A stretch of DNA of 64,000 nucleotides from Gemmatimonadaceae bacterium. Its GTDB lineage: Bacteria > Gemmatimonadota > Gemmatimonadetes > Gemmatimonadales > Gemmatimonadaceae. Below the pieces are notes generated by a model. It was not told where the DNA came from and ran no database searches. It saw only the letters and a program-made list of their open reading frames with translations. The DNA is taken from positions 620,001 through 684,000 of the forward strand of contig DASXUN010000021.1 of assembly GCA_036504815.1 (NCBI GenBank). The letters are read 5' to 3'. Of the stretch, positions 1-8,772 are shown in pieces; the first letter of the stretch is position 1; each line of letters starts with the position of its first letter. Made by a program: the position numbers and the translations under genes.

Positions 1-1338
1 AAGCACCTGAGCGAGCCGCCGCGTCCGCTGCTCGACTTGCGCCCCGACCTGCCGGCGAACCTCGCGGCGGCGATTGAGCGCGCGTTGTGCAAGGCGCCGG
101 CCGATCGCTGGCCCGATGCGGCTTCGTTCCGCGATGCGCTGGCGCCGAATGCGCCGGTGACGCTGACCGGCACGGCGGCGGCGGCGCGAACCGCGGCCGA
201 CGCACCAGCGCCAGCCGCACCGCCGCCGGCGCCGGAGGCCAACGCGTGGGGGGCGCCGGCTCCAGGTCAGGCCCTGCTGCCCGTGCCGTCGCCCAAGGCG
301 CCTCCCGATCCGCTGAAGGCCTTCGGTGTCTTCAAGGCCGGGGGCGCCGGCGCGGCACATGACTCGGAGATTCACCGCTGGCGCGAACAGCAGCACGCCT
401 GGCGCGAGCAACTGCGCGCCGCGCGCGCCGGGCTGCGCCAGGATGCCCTGAGCGCCGCCAATCAGCAGCTGCAACAGGCGCTGCATCCGGCGCCGCAGAG
501 CGAAGGCCAGCGCGTTCGCCGCGTCCGCCGCAAACTGGTGAACTACACCGCGCTCACCGGCCTGCTGTTCGTGATCAACGCCGCCACCGGCGGCGTGCCG
601 TGGTTCCTGTTCCCGGCCTTCTTCTTCGTGGCCGACTCCTTCCGGTCGATTGCCGGCCTGTGGGCCGACGGCATTCCGCTGCGCCGGCTCTTCAAGCGCG
701 GATCGCGCGGAGCGGAGACGGCGGCAACGTACGCGGCGCTCGGGCTCCCCGGGGTCGGCGTGCATGCCCTGCCGGCGCCGGGCACCGACCCGGTGCTCGC
801 CACCGTGCCGCGTGACGTGCTGGAGGGGCGTCACGGCGCCGCCATTCGCGACGCCGTCGAGGCGCGCCTCACGATTCTCAGCGTGCTGGACAAGCTGCCC
901 AAGGAAGACAAGCAGCTCCTGCCCGACATCGTCCCGTCGGTAAAGGGGCTCGAGGAGCGCATCGTCTCGCTGGCGAACGCGCTGCATCAGCTGGACCAGG
1001 ATGCCTCCCGCGACGCGATCGCCAAGCTCGACCAGCGGCTCAGCGATGCGCGCGCCCTGCCGGAGACGGCACCCGATCGCGAGCGGCGCATCGTCCTGCT
1101 CGAGCGCCAGCGGCAGACGCTTGCCGACCTGGCCGCGCGCCGCGAGGCCGTTGCGGCGCAGCTCGACAATGCCTCGTTGGTGCTGGGCACGATGAAGCTC
1201 GACCTCCTCAAGCTGCGTTCGAGCGGACTGCAGTCGCAGATGGCCGACGCCACGTTCCAGACACAGGACGCCCGCGCGGTGGTTGCGGAGATCGAACGTG
1301 CGCTGGAAGTGGCGGAGGAAGTGCAGAAGATCCGATAA
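1..1338 (+). CDS. Ser/Thr protein kinase, C-terminal part (5' end outside window)
   Basis: The frame is open from base 1, so the gene starts upstream. The first ~48 residues (HLSEPPRPL, then RPDLP..L..AIERAL.KAPADRW) are the typical last helices of a bacterial Hanks-type kinase domain; the catalytic loop is outside the window. A Pro/Ala-rich linker follows (~55-105), then a basic segment, two close hydrophobic segments (~180-220, starting YTALTGLLFVINAA) and a charged helical C-terminal third (~285-445) that looks like coiled coil. The order kinase, linker, 2TM, coiled coil suggests a membrane-anchored signalling kinase. Kinase assignment rests on the C-lobe end only. The next gene is on the same strand 71 bases on. 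Confidence 0.75.
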   Translation, partial: KHLSEPPRPLLDLRPDLPANLAAAIERALCKAPADRWPDAASFRDALAPNAPVTLTGTAAAARTAADAPAPAAPPPAPEANAWGAPAPGQALLPVPSPKAPPDPLKAFGVFKAGGAGAAHDSEIHRWREQQHAWREQLRAARAGLRQDALSAANQQLQQALHPAPQSEGQRVRRVRRKLVNYTALTGLLFVINAATGGVPWFLFPAFFFVADSFRSIAGLWADGIPLRRLFKRGSRGAETAATYAALGLPGVGVHALPAPGTDPVLATVPRDVLEGRHGAAIRDAVEARLTILSVLDKLPKEDKQLLPDIVPSVKGLEERIVSLANALHQLDQDASRDAIAKLDQRLSDARALPETAPDRERRIVLLERQRQTLADLAARREAVAAQLDNASLVLGTMKLDLLKLRSSGLQSQMADATFQTQDARAVVAEIERALEVAEEVQKIR

Positions 1339-1409
1339 CGCCAGGACCTGCGCCGGAACCGAGGCACTCGACCGGCGGTAGAAGGGCTGGAACTCCCAGG
1401 ACCACCCAT

Positions 1410-2210
1410 ATGCTGCCTGCCAACGCCATGCGTCGCGCCCTCGCGTCAGCGCTCGTTGCCGCCACGCTCGCGACGGGTCCGCTGGCCGCCCAGGAGCCCT
1501 CGGCCCAGCCCGATGTGGTCGCGCCCCCGGCCATCGTCTCCGGTCGGATCTTCGGCGACGACAAGAAAGCGCTGGAAGACGTCGAGGTGCTGCTGGGCGA
1601 TGCCCTCCGCGCGAGCACCGATCGCAAGGGACGATTTACGTTCGATCCGGCGCCTGCCGGGATGCATGACGTGCTCGTGCGCAAGATCGGCTACAGTCCG
1701 GTGCGGTTCCGGGTGTCGGTTGCACGCGGCGACGTGTGGGATGGCACCATCACGATGCGCCGCGCCGTGCAGTCGCTCCCCGAAGTGGTGGTGCTCGATA
1801 CCGCCGCGCTCAAGAATTACCGGCCGCGCTGGATTGACGGCTTCCTCGAGCGACGCCGCGCCGGTCTCGGGACGTTCCTCGACCGGATCGATATCGAGCA
1901 GGCGAAAGCCCTGAACACGGGGCGGCTGGTCGCCACCGCACCCGGCGTGCTCGCACGCTCGGCGATGGGTTGGGATGAACTGAACGTGAACCGCTGCGGC
2001 AACGGCTTTGGCACGAACAGCAAGGGCATCGTCTACGTCGATGGCTTCAAGACCGAGACGTCCACCACCGGCCGGTTCGTGACCTTCCGCGATTATCCGC
2101 CCGAGCGCCTGTGGGCGGTGGAGATCTACAAGGGGCGCAACACGATGCCGGCGGGATACGACGATCCACAGGCCTGCCTGGTCGTCCTGCTCTGGACGAA
2201 TCGCCGCTAG
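1410..2210 (+). CDS. Secreted carboxypeptidase-regulatory plus TonB plug-like protein (paralogue 1)
   Basis: 266 aa. A signal peptide (basic MRRALAS, hydrophobic run, cut near LAAQEP) is followed by a carboxypeptidase-regulatory-like beta-sandwich (~45-120, with GRIFGDDKKALEDVEVLLG and TDRKGRFTFDP) and a short plug-like domain (~130-266) ending YDDPQACLVVLLWTNRR, with VYVDGFK and AVEIYKG typical of TonB-receptor plugs. No beta-barrel follows, so this is not a complete receptor. The start at 1410 has AGGA about 8 bases upstream; an ATG at 1428 is an alternative. The next gene is a paralogue. Function unknown; probably periplasmic or outer-membrane associated. Confidence 0.75.
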   Translation: MLPANAMRRALASALVAATLATGPLAAQEPSAQPDVVAPPAIVSGRIFGDDKKALEDVEVLLGDALRASTDRKGRFTFDPAPAGMHDVLVRKIGYSPVRFRVSVARGDVWDGTITMRRAVQSLPEVVVLDTAALKNYRPRWIDGFLERRRAGLGTFLDRIDIEQAKALNTGRLVATAPGVLARSAMGWDELNVNRCGNGFGTNSKGIVYVDGFKTETSTTGRFVTFRDYPPERLWAVEIYKGRNTMPAGYDDPQACLVVLLWTNRR

Positions 2211-2269
2211 CAGTCAATGGTGCAGGGTGGAGCCGGATGGGTCGGACGTGACGTCGAGGAGTGTGCCAG

Positions 2270-3073
2270 ATGGGAATCCCTGCGCGAATGGGCGGACCGA
2301 TCCTCGCGGTTGCGATGCATCTGGCGCTCGCCGGCCTGCATCCGCTCGGCGCGCAGCAAGTGCCGGCACGGGTCGAGGTCACGGCACCGCCCGCTATCGT
2401 CGCCGGCCGCATCGTCGGACCGGACAAGAAGGGACTCGCGGACGTCGAAATCGTGCTTGGTGACACGCGGAAGGAGGTCACCGACCGCAAGGGGCGCTTC
2501 GAGTTCGATCCGGTATCGCCCGGCGTACATGACGTGTTCGTGCGCAAGATCGGCTTCGTCCCGCTCCGTTTCCGGCTGGCGGTGACGGCGGGGGATGTGT
2601 GGGACGGGACGATCACGATGGATCGCACCGTCCAGTCGCTCCCTGAAGTCGTGGTGCTCGACTCCGCGAAGGCGCTGCGCAACTTCCGGCCAAGCTGGCT
2701 CGATGCGTTCCTCGACCGTCGCCGCCTGGGATTCGGGACCTTCTTCGATCGCATCGAGATCGAGGACTCCCACACGAGCCGGCTCGTGCACCTGCTGGCA
2801 CGCGTCCCCGGCATCACGGCCACGGAGGGGTTCGGGTACGACCAGCTGCACGTGAGCCGGTGCAGCGCCGTCGCCGGACCGTCGAAGCAGATCCTCTTCG
2901 TCGACGGCATCAAGATGGAGACCAGTTACACGGGTCGATTCGCCACGCTGGCGGAATACCTCCCCGATCAGGTGTGGGGACTGGAGATCTACCGGGGGCG
3001 CGGCGCGATCCCCGCGCAGTACGATGATCCGCAGGCCTGCCTCGTCATCCTGATGTGGACGAACCACCGCTGA
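2270..3073 (+). CDS. Secreted carboxypeptidase-regulatory plus TonB plug-like protein (paralogue 2)
   Basis: 267 aa, the same architecture as the preceding gene and alignable along its length (VFVRKIGF, VWDGTITM, SLPEVVVLDS, YDDPQACLVILMWTNHR), so a tandem duplication. A short hydrophobic N-terminus (ILAVAMHLALAGLHPLGAQQ) is a signal peptide. The ATG at 2270 was preferred over the in-frame GTG at 2261 because GAGGA (2256-2260) lies 9 bases before the ATG and would be too close to the GTG. Both copies keep paired cysteines (NRCGNG/SRCSAV and QACLV) that could form a disulfide. Function unknown. Confidence 0.75.
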   Translation: MGIPARMGGPILAVAMHLALAGLHPLGAQQVPARVEVTAPPAIVAGRIVGPDKKGLADVEIVLGDTRKEVTDRKGRFEFDPVSPGVHDVFVRKIGFVPLRFRLAVTAGDVWDGTITMDRTVQSLPEVVVLDSAKALRNFRPSWLDAFLDRRRLGFGTFFDRIEIEDSHTSRLVHLLARVPGITATEGFGYDQLHVSRCSAVAGPSKQILFVDGIKMETSYTGRFATLAEYLPDQVWGLEIYRGRGAIPAQYDDPQACLVILMWTNHR

Positions 3074-3889
3074 CTAGCGTGTGAGCAGGACGCTGATCGC
3101 CGCCGCGACGCGGTCGGGGATGTCGAGCGGAAGGAAGTGGGAGCCCTCGGGAATCTCGTCCAACGAGGCGCCGGGGATCACTGCCTCGAGACGGCGGCCG
3201 AGCGCGGCGGGAATGAACGGGTCGCGCGCGCCATGCACGATGGCGGTCGGGATGCGCAGGGCGCGGAGGTCGAGCGCCCTCGTTTCGTCGGGGCGCTGTG
3301 CGTCGAGGTGTGCGAGCAGCGCGTCGCGACCGGCGGATTGGGTGAAGGGGCGCAGGAAGTGATCGAGCGCATGACGTCCCTCGTCGCGGTCGGCGAATCC
3401 ACGAAGCAGCGATGCATACGCTTCGCCGGCGAGGAGCGGCGCCGGGAGGTAACGCGCCACCGCCGACAGCGATCGGGCGATGCGGGTGCGCCGGCAGGGC
3501 CAGCCGTCGAGTCCGACGCTGCTGATGAGCGCGAGCCGCGTAACCCGTTCGGGCGCGTGTAGCGCGATCCATTGCGCCACCGCACCGCCGAGGTCGTGTC
3601 CCACCAGGCAGGCCTGTGGGACATTCAGCGCATCGAGGACCGCCAACGCTCGCTGACCATGCGCCGACACCGAAACCGCCGCGGTGCCCGGCCGGTCACT
3701 TCGTCCATAGCCCAGCTGGTCGAGGACAATGAGTCGATGTCCCGGCGGCATGCAGCGGACCACGCCGTTCCAGAGGTAGGACGACGTCGGAAAGCCGTGG
3801 AGGAAGAGCACTGGCTCCCCAGCTCCACGCGATCCGGCCGCGAAGTAGTACAGGCGATAGCCGGCCAGGTCGAGGAACTCTCCACGCAT
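3074..3889 (-). CDS. Alpha/beta hydrolase with Asp nucleophile (haloalkane dehalogenase/epoxide hydrolase type)
   Basis: 271 aa. HGFPTSSYLW supplies the oxyanion-hole HGxP motif. The nucleophile elbow reads GHDLGG, so the nucleophile is Asp, as in haloalkane dehalogenases and soluble epoxide hydrolases rather than Ser esterases. GARDPFIP supplies the acidic residue and EGSHFLPLD the catalytic His. The ATG at 3889 was chosen because GGGGAGA lies about 9 bases upstream; a TTG at 3907 would add six residues but overlaps that site. The gene converges on the plug-protein gene with no spacer and diverges from the gene at 4015. Substrate cannot be told from sequence. Confidence 0.8.
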   Translation of the reverse strand: MRGEFLDLAGYRLYYFAAGSRGAGEPVLFLHGFPTSSYLWNGVVRCMPPGHRLIVLDQLGYGRSDRPGTAAVSVSAHGQRALAVLDALNVPQACLVGHDLGGAVAQWIALHAPERVTRLALISSVGLDGWPCRRTRIARSLSAVARYLPAPLLAGEAYASLLRGFADRDEGRHALDHFLRPFTQSAGRDALLAHLDAQRPDETRALDLRALRIPTAIVHGARDPFIPAALGRRLEAVIPGASLDEIPEGSHFLPLDIPDRVAAAISVLLTR

Positions 3890-3952
3890 CCACGGAATTC
3901 TCCCCAAAGACGGCGCGCATTCAAGTCGCCGAGTGCGTCTAATGGTCTAGCG

Positions 3953-3965
3953 TTTTGAGTCAAAA
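3953..3965. promoter_or_regulatory. 13-bp palindrome in the divergent intergenic region
   Basis: TTTTGAGTCAAAA is a perfect palindrome around a central base, in an AT-richer patch between the divergent genes at 3889 (-) and 4015 (+). TATAGT (3970-3975) just downstream could be a -10 element for the plus-strand gene, but no -35 is spaced correctly. It may be a repressor site; no regulator gene is adjacent. Confidence 0.3.
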
Positions 3966-4014
3966 GGCGTATAGTTACGCAATCTTTGGCCGGACATGAC
4001 TGTAAGCTGCGCTT

Positions 4015-5190
4015 ATGTCCAATGGTGCCAACAAGTTAGCACGGAGTTTGGCGGTGACTGCACCGGTCGTCCCAACCGTTCCTCTCTTCCCACCGCCGCC
4101 GCCACCGCCCGCCCCGGTGGTCTTTCCGCTTGGCTGGTTGTTGGAGAACGCCGCCCTGCCGATCCAGTATCGCGCGGTGGTCGAAGTGGCAAAGATCGGC
4201 GAGGCATTGCCCGCGTCCTACGCCAATACGCCGTACTTCCATCGTCCGGCGGTCGAGATTGCCATCCGCCAGTCGTACGACGGCACGTGGAACAGCGCGA
4301 TGCTCGCCCTGCCGTCCAAGGGCGGAATCGACGGCCTTGGCAGCATCAATGCGGTCCGGCGGCTGCTGGAGAGCGGGTGGGACAAGGATTCACCGGCGGT
4401 GAATCAGGCGCGCCGCGCGCTCTTCCGGTTGCTTGCCGAGGACGAAGACGAGGCGCAGCTGTACGAATTCCAGCCGAAGTCGGGCAAGTCGCTGGAGCCG
4501 GAGGTGGCGGGGCATTATCGCCAGCTCCTGCGAGAGGCTGCGGGCGCCACGCTGGCGCAGGCGGGGTTCGAGTCGGACCCGCGGGTGCGCGGCATCGCGC
4601 GACGCACGCTCGATCGCATCATCGACTACCTGGATTCGCCGCTCGCCCAGAAGCCGTGGATCCGCGTCGGCAACCAGCAGGTGCTGGCCGCCGAGGCGTC
4701 GCCGCCGTCGCTGTACGCGCTGCAGATGCTCGCGCACATGCCGCTCTTCCGCAGCGAGTACTACACCGCGATGGAGACGCTGTATGAGTACCTGACGCGG
4801 CCGCTGCCGCGGCAGGAAGGCATCCAGGTGGTTGGGCGCAAGCAGCTGTCCGTGCCGCTCTTCGTGCTGGGCGACCTGCTGCCGCATCGCAACGCGGTGG
4901 ACGCCGACATCCCGATGGCGCTGGCCTGGCTCGAGACGATGGCGCGGCTGAATTTCCTGCGCCGCAACGAGAACTGGTCGAAGATGTTCGAGCGGTTCGT
5001 GGATGACTGTGGCCGAGATGGGGTCTGGCATCCGCACAAGGGCATGGCGACGCCCAAGACGACCAATCCGTTCGTCTGGCCGTTCTTCCCGCTCGGCGCG
5101 CAGGCGGCCGGTGAGGAGCGCTGGACCGATGTCACGTTCCGCATCGGCCTGATCGCCCGTCTGTCGGGGCGCCCAATCGAACTCGTGTGA
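4015..5190 (+). CDS. Hypothetical protein with poly-proline N-terminus
   Basis: 391 aa, family not recognised. There is no clear signal peptide; a proline-rich stretch with seven prolines in a row (~25-31) precedes a mostly helical body. Conserved-looking features are LPIQYRAVVEV, YFHRPAVEIAIRQSYDGTW and a C-terminal DGVWHPHKG...NPFVWPFFPLG. The repeated helix pattern, with Trp/Trp-Pro near the C-terminus, recalls alpha/alpha-toroid proteins, but this is only an impression. It ends 4 bases before the hydrolase at 5195, so the two are probably co-transcribed. The seven-proline run should make translation depend on elongation factor P. Confidence 0.7.
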   Translation: MSNGANKLARSLAVTAPVVPTVPLFPPPPPPPAPVVFPLGWLLENAALPIQYRAVVEVAKIGEALPASYANTPYFHRPAVEIAIRQSYDGTWNSAMLALPSKGGIDGLGSINAVRRLLESGWDKDSPAVNQARRALFRLLAEDEDEAQLYEFQPKSGKSLEPEVAGHYRQLLREAAGATLAQAGFESDPRVRGIARRTLDRIIDYLDSPLAQKPWIRVGNQQVLAAEASPPSLYALQMLAHMPLFRSEYYTAMETLYEYLTRPLPRQEGIQVVGRKQLSVPLFVLGDLLPHRNAVDADIPMALAWLETMARLNFLRRNENWSKMFERFVDDCGRDGVWHPHKGMATPKTTNPFVWPFFPLGAQAAGEERWTDVTFRIGLIARLSGRPIELV

Positions 5191-5194
5191 CGCG

Positions 5195-6124
5195 ATGGCG
5201 CGGGATGATGCGCTTCGGGGGCCGGTGCAGGTGACCCGGCCCTCGTGTTTTCCGGAAGGGTACGCCGGATGCCGCGCGCGCATGGTCACGCTCGCCGACG
5301 GGTCGACGCTCCGGCTCGTGGAAAGCGGCGAGGCGCCGGCGGCGCCGGTGCTGCTCGTGCACGGCTTCGGCGCGTCGTCGTATCAGTGGCGTTTCACGCT
5401 TCCGGCGCTTGCCGCGGCCGGATACCACGCGCTCGCGCCGGACCTGCCGGGACACGGCTTCAGCCAACAGACCTTCGCGCGCGGCGAGTACACGCGGCCG
5501 GCGTACGCCCGCCGACTGTGGCGGCTCGTGGATGCGCTCGGCATCGAGCGCCTGCAGCTGATCGGTCACTCGATGGGCGGCGGCATCGTGGCGGAGATGG
5601 CCTGGCAGCAGCCCTCGCGCGTGACGCAGCTGGCCCTGCTGTCGCCGGCCGGGTTTGGCCAGGTTCCCGACCGCGTGCGCTGGCTCCGGCGCGTGCCGGA
5701 CGTGCTGGCGCCGCTGGCACGTCCGTTCGCGTCGCGCCGCGCGGCGCACCTGATTCTCGGCGACGTCTATGGGCCCGACGGATCATGGACCCCGCGTGAT
5801 GAGGAAGAGCTGCTCGCGCCGTACGTCCAGCGCGACATCTACGGCGCGTTGCTGCGCACGGTCAAGGAATTCGATTTCCGCCTGCACACCGACGCGCAGG
5901 TGGCGCGGCTCCCCGTGGGCACGCTGGTGGTCTTCGGCACGCACGATGCGGTCGTGCGTCCGTGCGACGTGGCGCGCCGCGTCGCGCTCATTCCCGGGGG
6001 GCGCCTGGTGATGCTGCCGCGCATCGGGCACCTGCCGCAGGTGGAGGCGAGTGACGAAGTAGCCCGCCTGCTGACGGCGTTTGCTGGGGGCGCGCGCGTG
6101 GCGGGTGCCGCGGGCGCCGATTAG
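5195..6124 (+). CDS. Alpha/beta hydrolase (Ser nucleophile)
   Basis: 309 aa. A classical serine alpha/beta hydrolase: VLLVHGFGASSYQW (oxyanion hole), DLPGHGFSQ, GHSMGGG (nucleophile Ser), FGTHDAVV (catalytic Asp) and IGHLPQ (catalytic His). The cap region (~175-235) is of the size seen in small-molecule lipases and C-C hydrolases. Substrate unknown. It follows the hypothetical gene at 4015 by 4 bases and precedes the helicase gene by 9, suggesting one transcript. The N-terminal ~25 residues carry no family signal; ATG 5282 (before VTLADGSTLRL) is an alternative start. Confidence 0.85.
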   Translation: MARDDALRGPVQVTRPSCFPEGYAGCRARMVTLADGSTLRLVESGEAPAAPVLLVHGFGASSYQWRFTLPALAAAGYHALAPDLPGHGFSQQTFARGEYTRPAYARRLWRLVDALGIERLQLIGHSMGGGIVAEMAWQQPSRVTQLALLSPAGFGQVPDRVRWLRRVPDVLAPLARPFASRRAAHLILGDVYGPDGSWTPRDEEELLAPYVQRDIYGALLRTVKEFDFRLHTDAQVARLPVGTLVVFGTHDAVVRPCDVARRVALIPGGRLVMLPRIGHLPQVEASDEVARLLTAFAGGARVAGAAGAD

Positions 6125-6133
6125 CTTGCGGGA

Positions 6134-7474
<1,341 letters not shown>

Positions 7475-7484
7475 AGGTTCCGAA

Positions 7485-7605
7485 GAGAGACAACAGACAA
7501 ACAACAGACAGACAACAGAGAGACAACAGAGGTCGGGGTGTCGAGGAGACGCCGGGCCTCTGTTGTCTTTCTGTTGTTTGTCTGTTGTCTCTCTGTTGTC
7601 TCTCT
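7485..7605. repeat. Repeat family A: long inverted repeat of CAACAGA units
   Basis: Two ~48-base arms (7485-7532 and 7558-7605) are reverse complements with about four mismatches and are separated by a 24-base spacer. Each arm is built of 11/12-base units containing ACAACAGA (complement TCTGTTGT). The element fills the gap between the convergent rhlE and pilin-like genes and touches the stop codon of the latter. A one-sided relative of the same units occurs inside dnaE2 at 55769-55816. Confidence 0.85.
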
Positions 7606-7606
7606 C

Positions 7607-8032
7607 CTACTCCGTCCACCTGATCCGCCCCAGCCTCGACACGACCACCGAATCGACGTGCGCTCCGAGCGCCACGAGCACGGTGGTGTTGGAGACCCCG
7701 GTGGCGAGACCGTCGGGGGCGTAGCGGACGGAGTCGCCGCTCGCGGCGAACGTGACGCCGTGCACCGCGCCCACGGCCCGGTGCACGATGGTGTCGCCGG
7801 CACAGGTGACGACGACTTCGCCGCGCGCCGCGTTGATCACGAACGATGCCACGGTGCCACGGGCGAGCGCCGCCTCACGCGCCAGCACGAGCGCGTTCAC
7901 GACGTCGCCGACGGCGGCCCGCACCCGCCAGCGGGCAGCAAGGTCGAAGACCCGGGGGACGGCGGTCGCCGCGATGATCGCGAGCAAGGCCAGCGTGAGG
8001 GCGAGTTCCGGGAGGGTGTGGGCGCGGCGCAT
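7607..8032 (-). CDS. Type IV pilin-like / GspH-FimT family protein
   Basis: 141 aa. The N-terminus MRRAHTLPELALTLALLAIIAA is a class III (prepilin) signal: a short basic leader, TLPEL with the conserved Glu five residues after the probable cut, and a ~20-residue hydrophobic helix. The rest is a small beta-rich domain as in minor pseudopilins (GspH/FimT). It would be cleaved and methylated by a prepilin peptidase and built into a type II secretion or type IV pilus structure; none of those genes is nearby, so it is an orphan here. ATG 8032 was chosen because GGAG lies about 8 bases upstream; longer forms add a basic leader without support. Confidence 0.75.
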   Translation of the reverse strand: MRRAHTLPELALTLALLAIIAATAVPRVFDLAARWRVRAAVGDVVNALVLAREAALARGTVASFVINAARGEVVVTCAGDTIVHRAVGAVHGVTFAASGDSVRYAPDGLATGVSNTTVLVALGAHVDSVVVSRLGRIRWTE

Positions 8033-8189
8033 TGAGATTCTCCGAAGGGACCGCCGCCGCACGTGCGCGGCGCGCGCCCCGAGCACATTTTGGAGCCAAC
8101 GCGCCGGCGGGCGTCACCAATCGAGCGCCACGCACCGCCCGATATTGCGCGCCACGCATCGCATCCACGTGTCACACCGGAGACTCCCC

Positions 8190-8435
8190 ATGCTTCCTGC
8201 CGCACTGCGCCGCTGCGCGGCGCTGGCCGTCCTGGCCCTGGCCGCCGGCTGCCGCTCGCCAGAAGCCGACGCCGCCGTGGCGGAACATCTGCAGCAGATG
8301 TCCGATGCCATCGTGGCGATGCAGGACCAGATGTCGGTCATGTCCACCACGGTCGACTCGCTGGTGACGGTCACGGCGAAACAGGACACGCTGATCAGGC
8401 GGCTGGCCGCCGTGAACGGCGTGCCGACACCCTAG
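8190..8435 (+). CDS. Small lipoprotein with coiled-coil
   Basis: 81 aa. The signal peptide MLPAALRRCAALAVLALAAGC ends in a lipobox (LAAGC, Cys 21), so the mature protein is lipid-anchored. The mature ~60 residues have heptad spacing (AVAEHLQQMSDAIVAMQDQM, then VDSLVTVTAKQDTLIRRLAAV), resembling short Lpp-like trimeric lipoproteins. GGAG lies 7 bases before the ATG. It is divergent from the pilin-like gene and about 100 bases upstream of the selenoprotein gene. A structural role linking envelope layers is plausible but inferred. Confidence 0.7.
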   Translation: MLPAALRRCAALAVLALAAGCRSPEADAAVAEHLQQMSDAIVAMQDQMSVMSTTVDSLVTVTAKQDTLIRRLAAVNGVPTP

Positions 8436-8535
8436 TCGGGCCAGCCATGCGGCAGCCGTGCGGCAGCCGCGCAGCTTCGGGCGGCTTCGCGCGCCCCGCC
8501 GCGCCCCCCTAGATTTCAGCGCCACAGGAGGAACG

Positions 8536-8772
8536 ATGCACGTCAACATCGAGTTCTGCGTCGTTTGAAACTACGAACCCCGGGCCGTCAGTCTGGCGGC
8601 CGCGATTCGCGAACAGTTTCCGGACGCCGACGTCTCGCTGCAGCCCAGCAGCGGCGGACGGTTCGAGGTATCCGTCGACGGCACGGCCGTGTTTGAGAAG
8701 TCTGTCCTTGGCCGGCATGCGCAGCCGGGCGAGGTGCTGGGCCTTCTTCGCGCTCACTCAGTGACCACATGA
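8536..8772 (+). CDS. SelW/Rdx-family selenoprotein, UGA read as selenocysteine
   Basis: 78 aa if UGA at 8566-8568 is selenocysteine. The codons give MHVNIEFCVVUNYEPRAV, then GGRFEVSVDG, FEKSVLGRH and PGEVLGLL. This matches the Rdx (SelW/SelT/SelH-like) thioredoxin-fold family, whose active site is CxxC or CxxU after the first beta-strand: here Cys8-Val-Val-Sec11. AGGAGG (8526-8531) lies 4 bases before ATG 8536. The frame stays open with GC-rich third positions after the UGA and ends at TGA 8770-8772, overlapping the pfkA ATG as ATGA, so the genes are translationally coupled. A hairpin of bacterial SECIS form follows the UGA. Standard gene callers would miss the gene or start it internally. 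A sequencing error turning TGC into TGA is the main alternative. Confidence 0.85.
8574..8609 (+). promoter_or_regulatory. Candidate bacterial SECIS element
   Basis: Stem-loop just 3' of the UGA (8566-8568). The outer stem 8574-8577 pairs with 8606-8609 (CGAA/TTCG). After an internal loop, the inner stem 8583-8589 pairs with 8595-8601 (GGCCGTC/GGCGGCC, one U-G pair), leaving the five-base loop AGTCT (8590-8594). The loop begins 21 bases after the UGA and has G at its second position, which fits the bacterial pattern of a loop 16-37 bases downstream with G in the first two loop positions. E. coli fdhF has the similar loop AGGUCU. Pairing was worked out by hand. Confidence 0.65.

Noticed and set aside
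1351-1377. CGCCGG/CCGGCG hairpin after the kinase stop
   Set aside because: Only six pairs, a 15-base loop and no U-run; common by chance in DNA this rich in GC.
7485-7605. CRISPR-like array made of CAACAGA units
   Set aside because: Units are 11-12 bases with no unique spacers and are arranged as an inverted, not direct, repeat; no cas genes are present.
8536-8568. A 10-codon peptide ending at TGA 8566, with the rest as non-coding
   Set aside because: The sequence beyond the UGA carries clear Rdx family blocks in the same frame and ends exactly at the pfkA start, which a short leader peptide would not explain.
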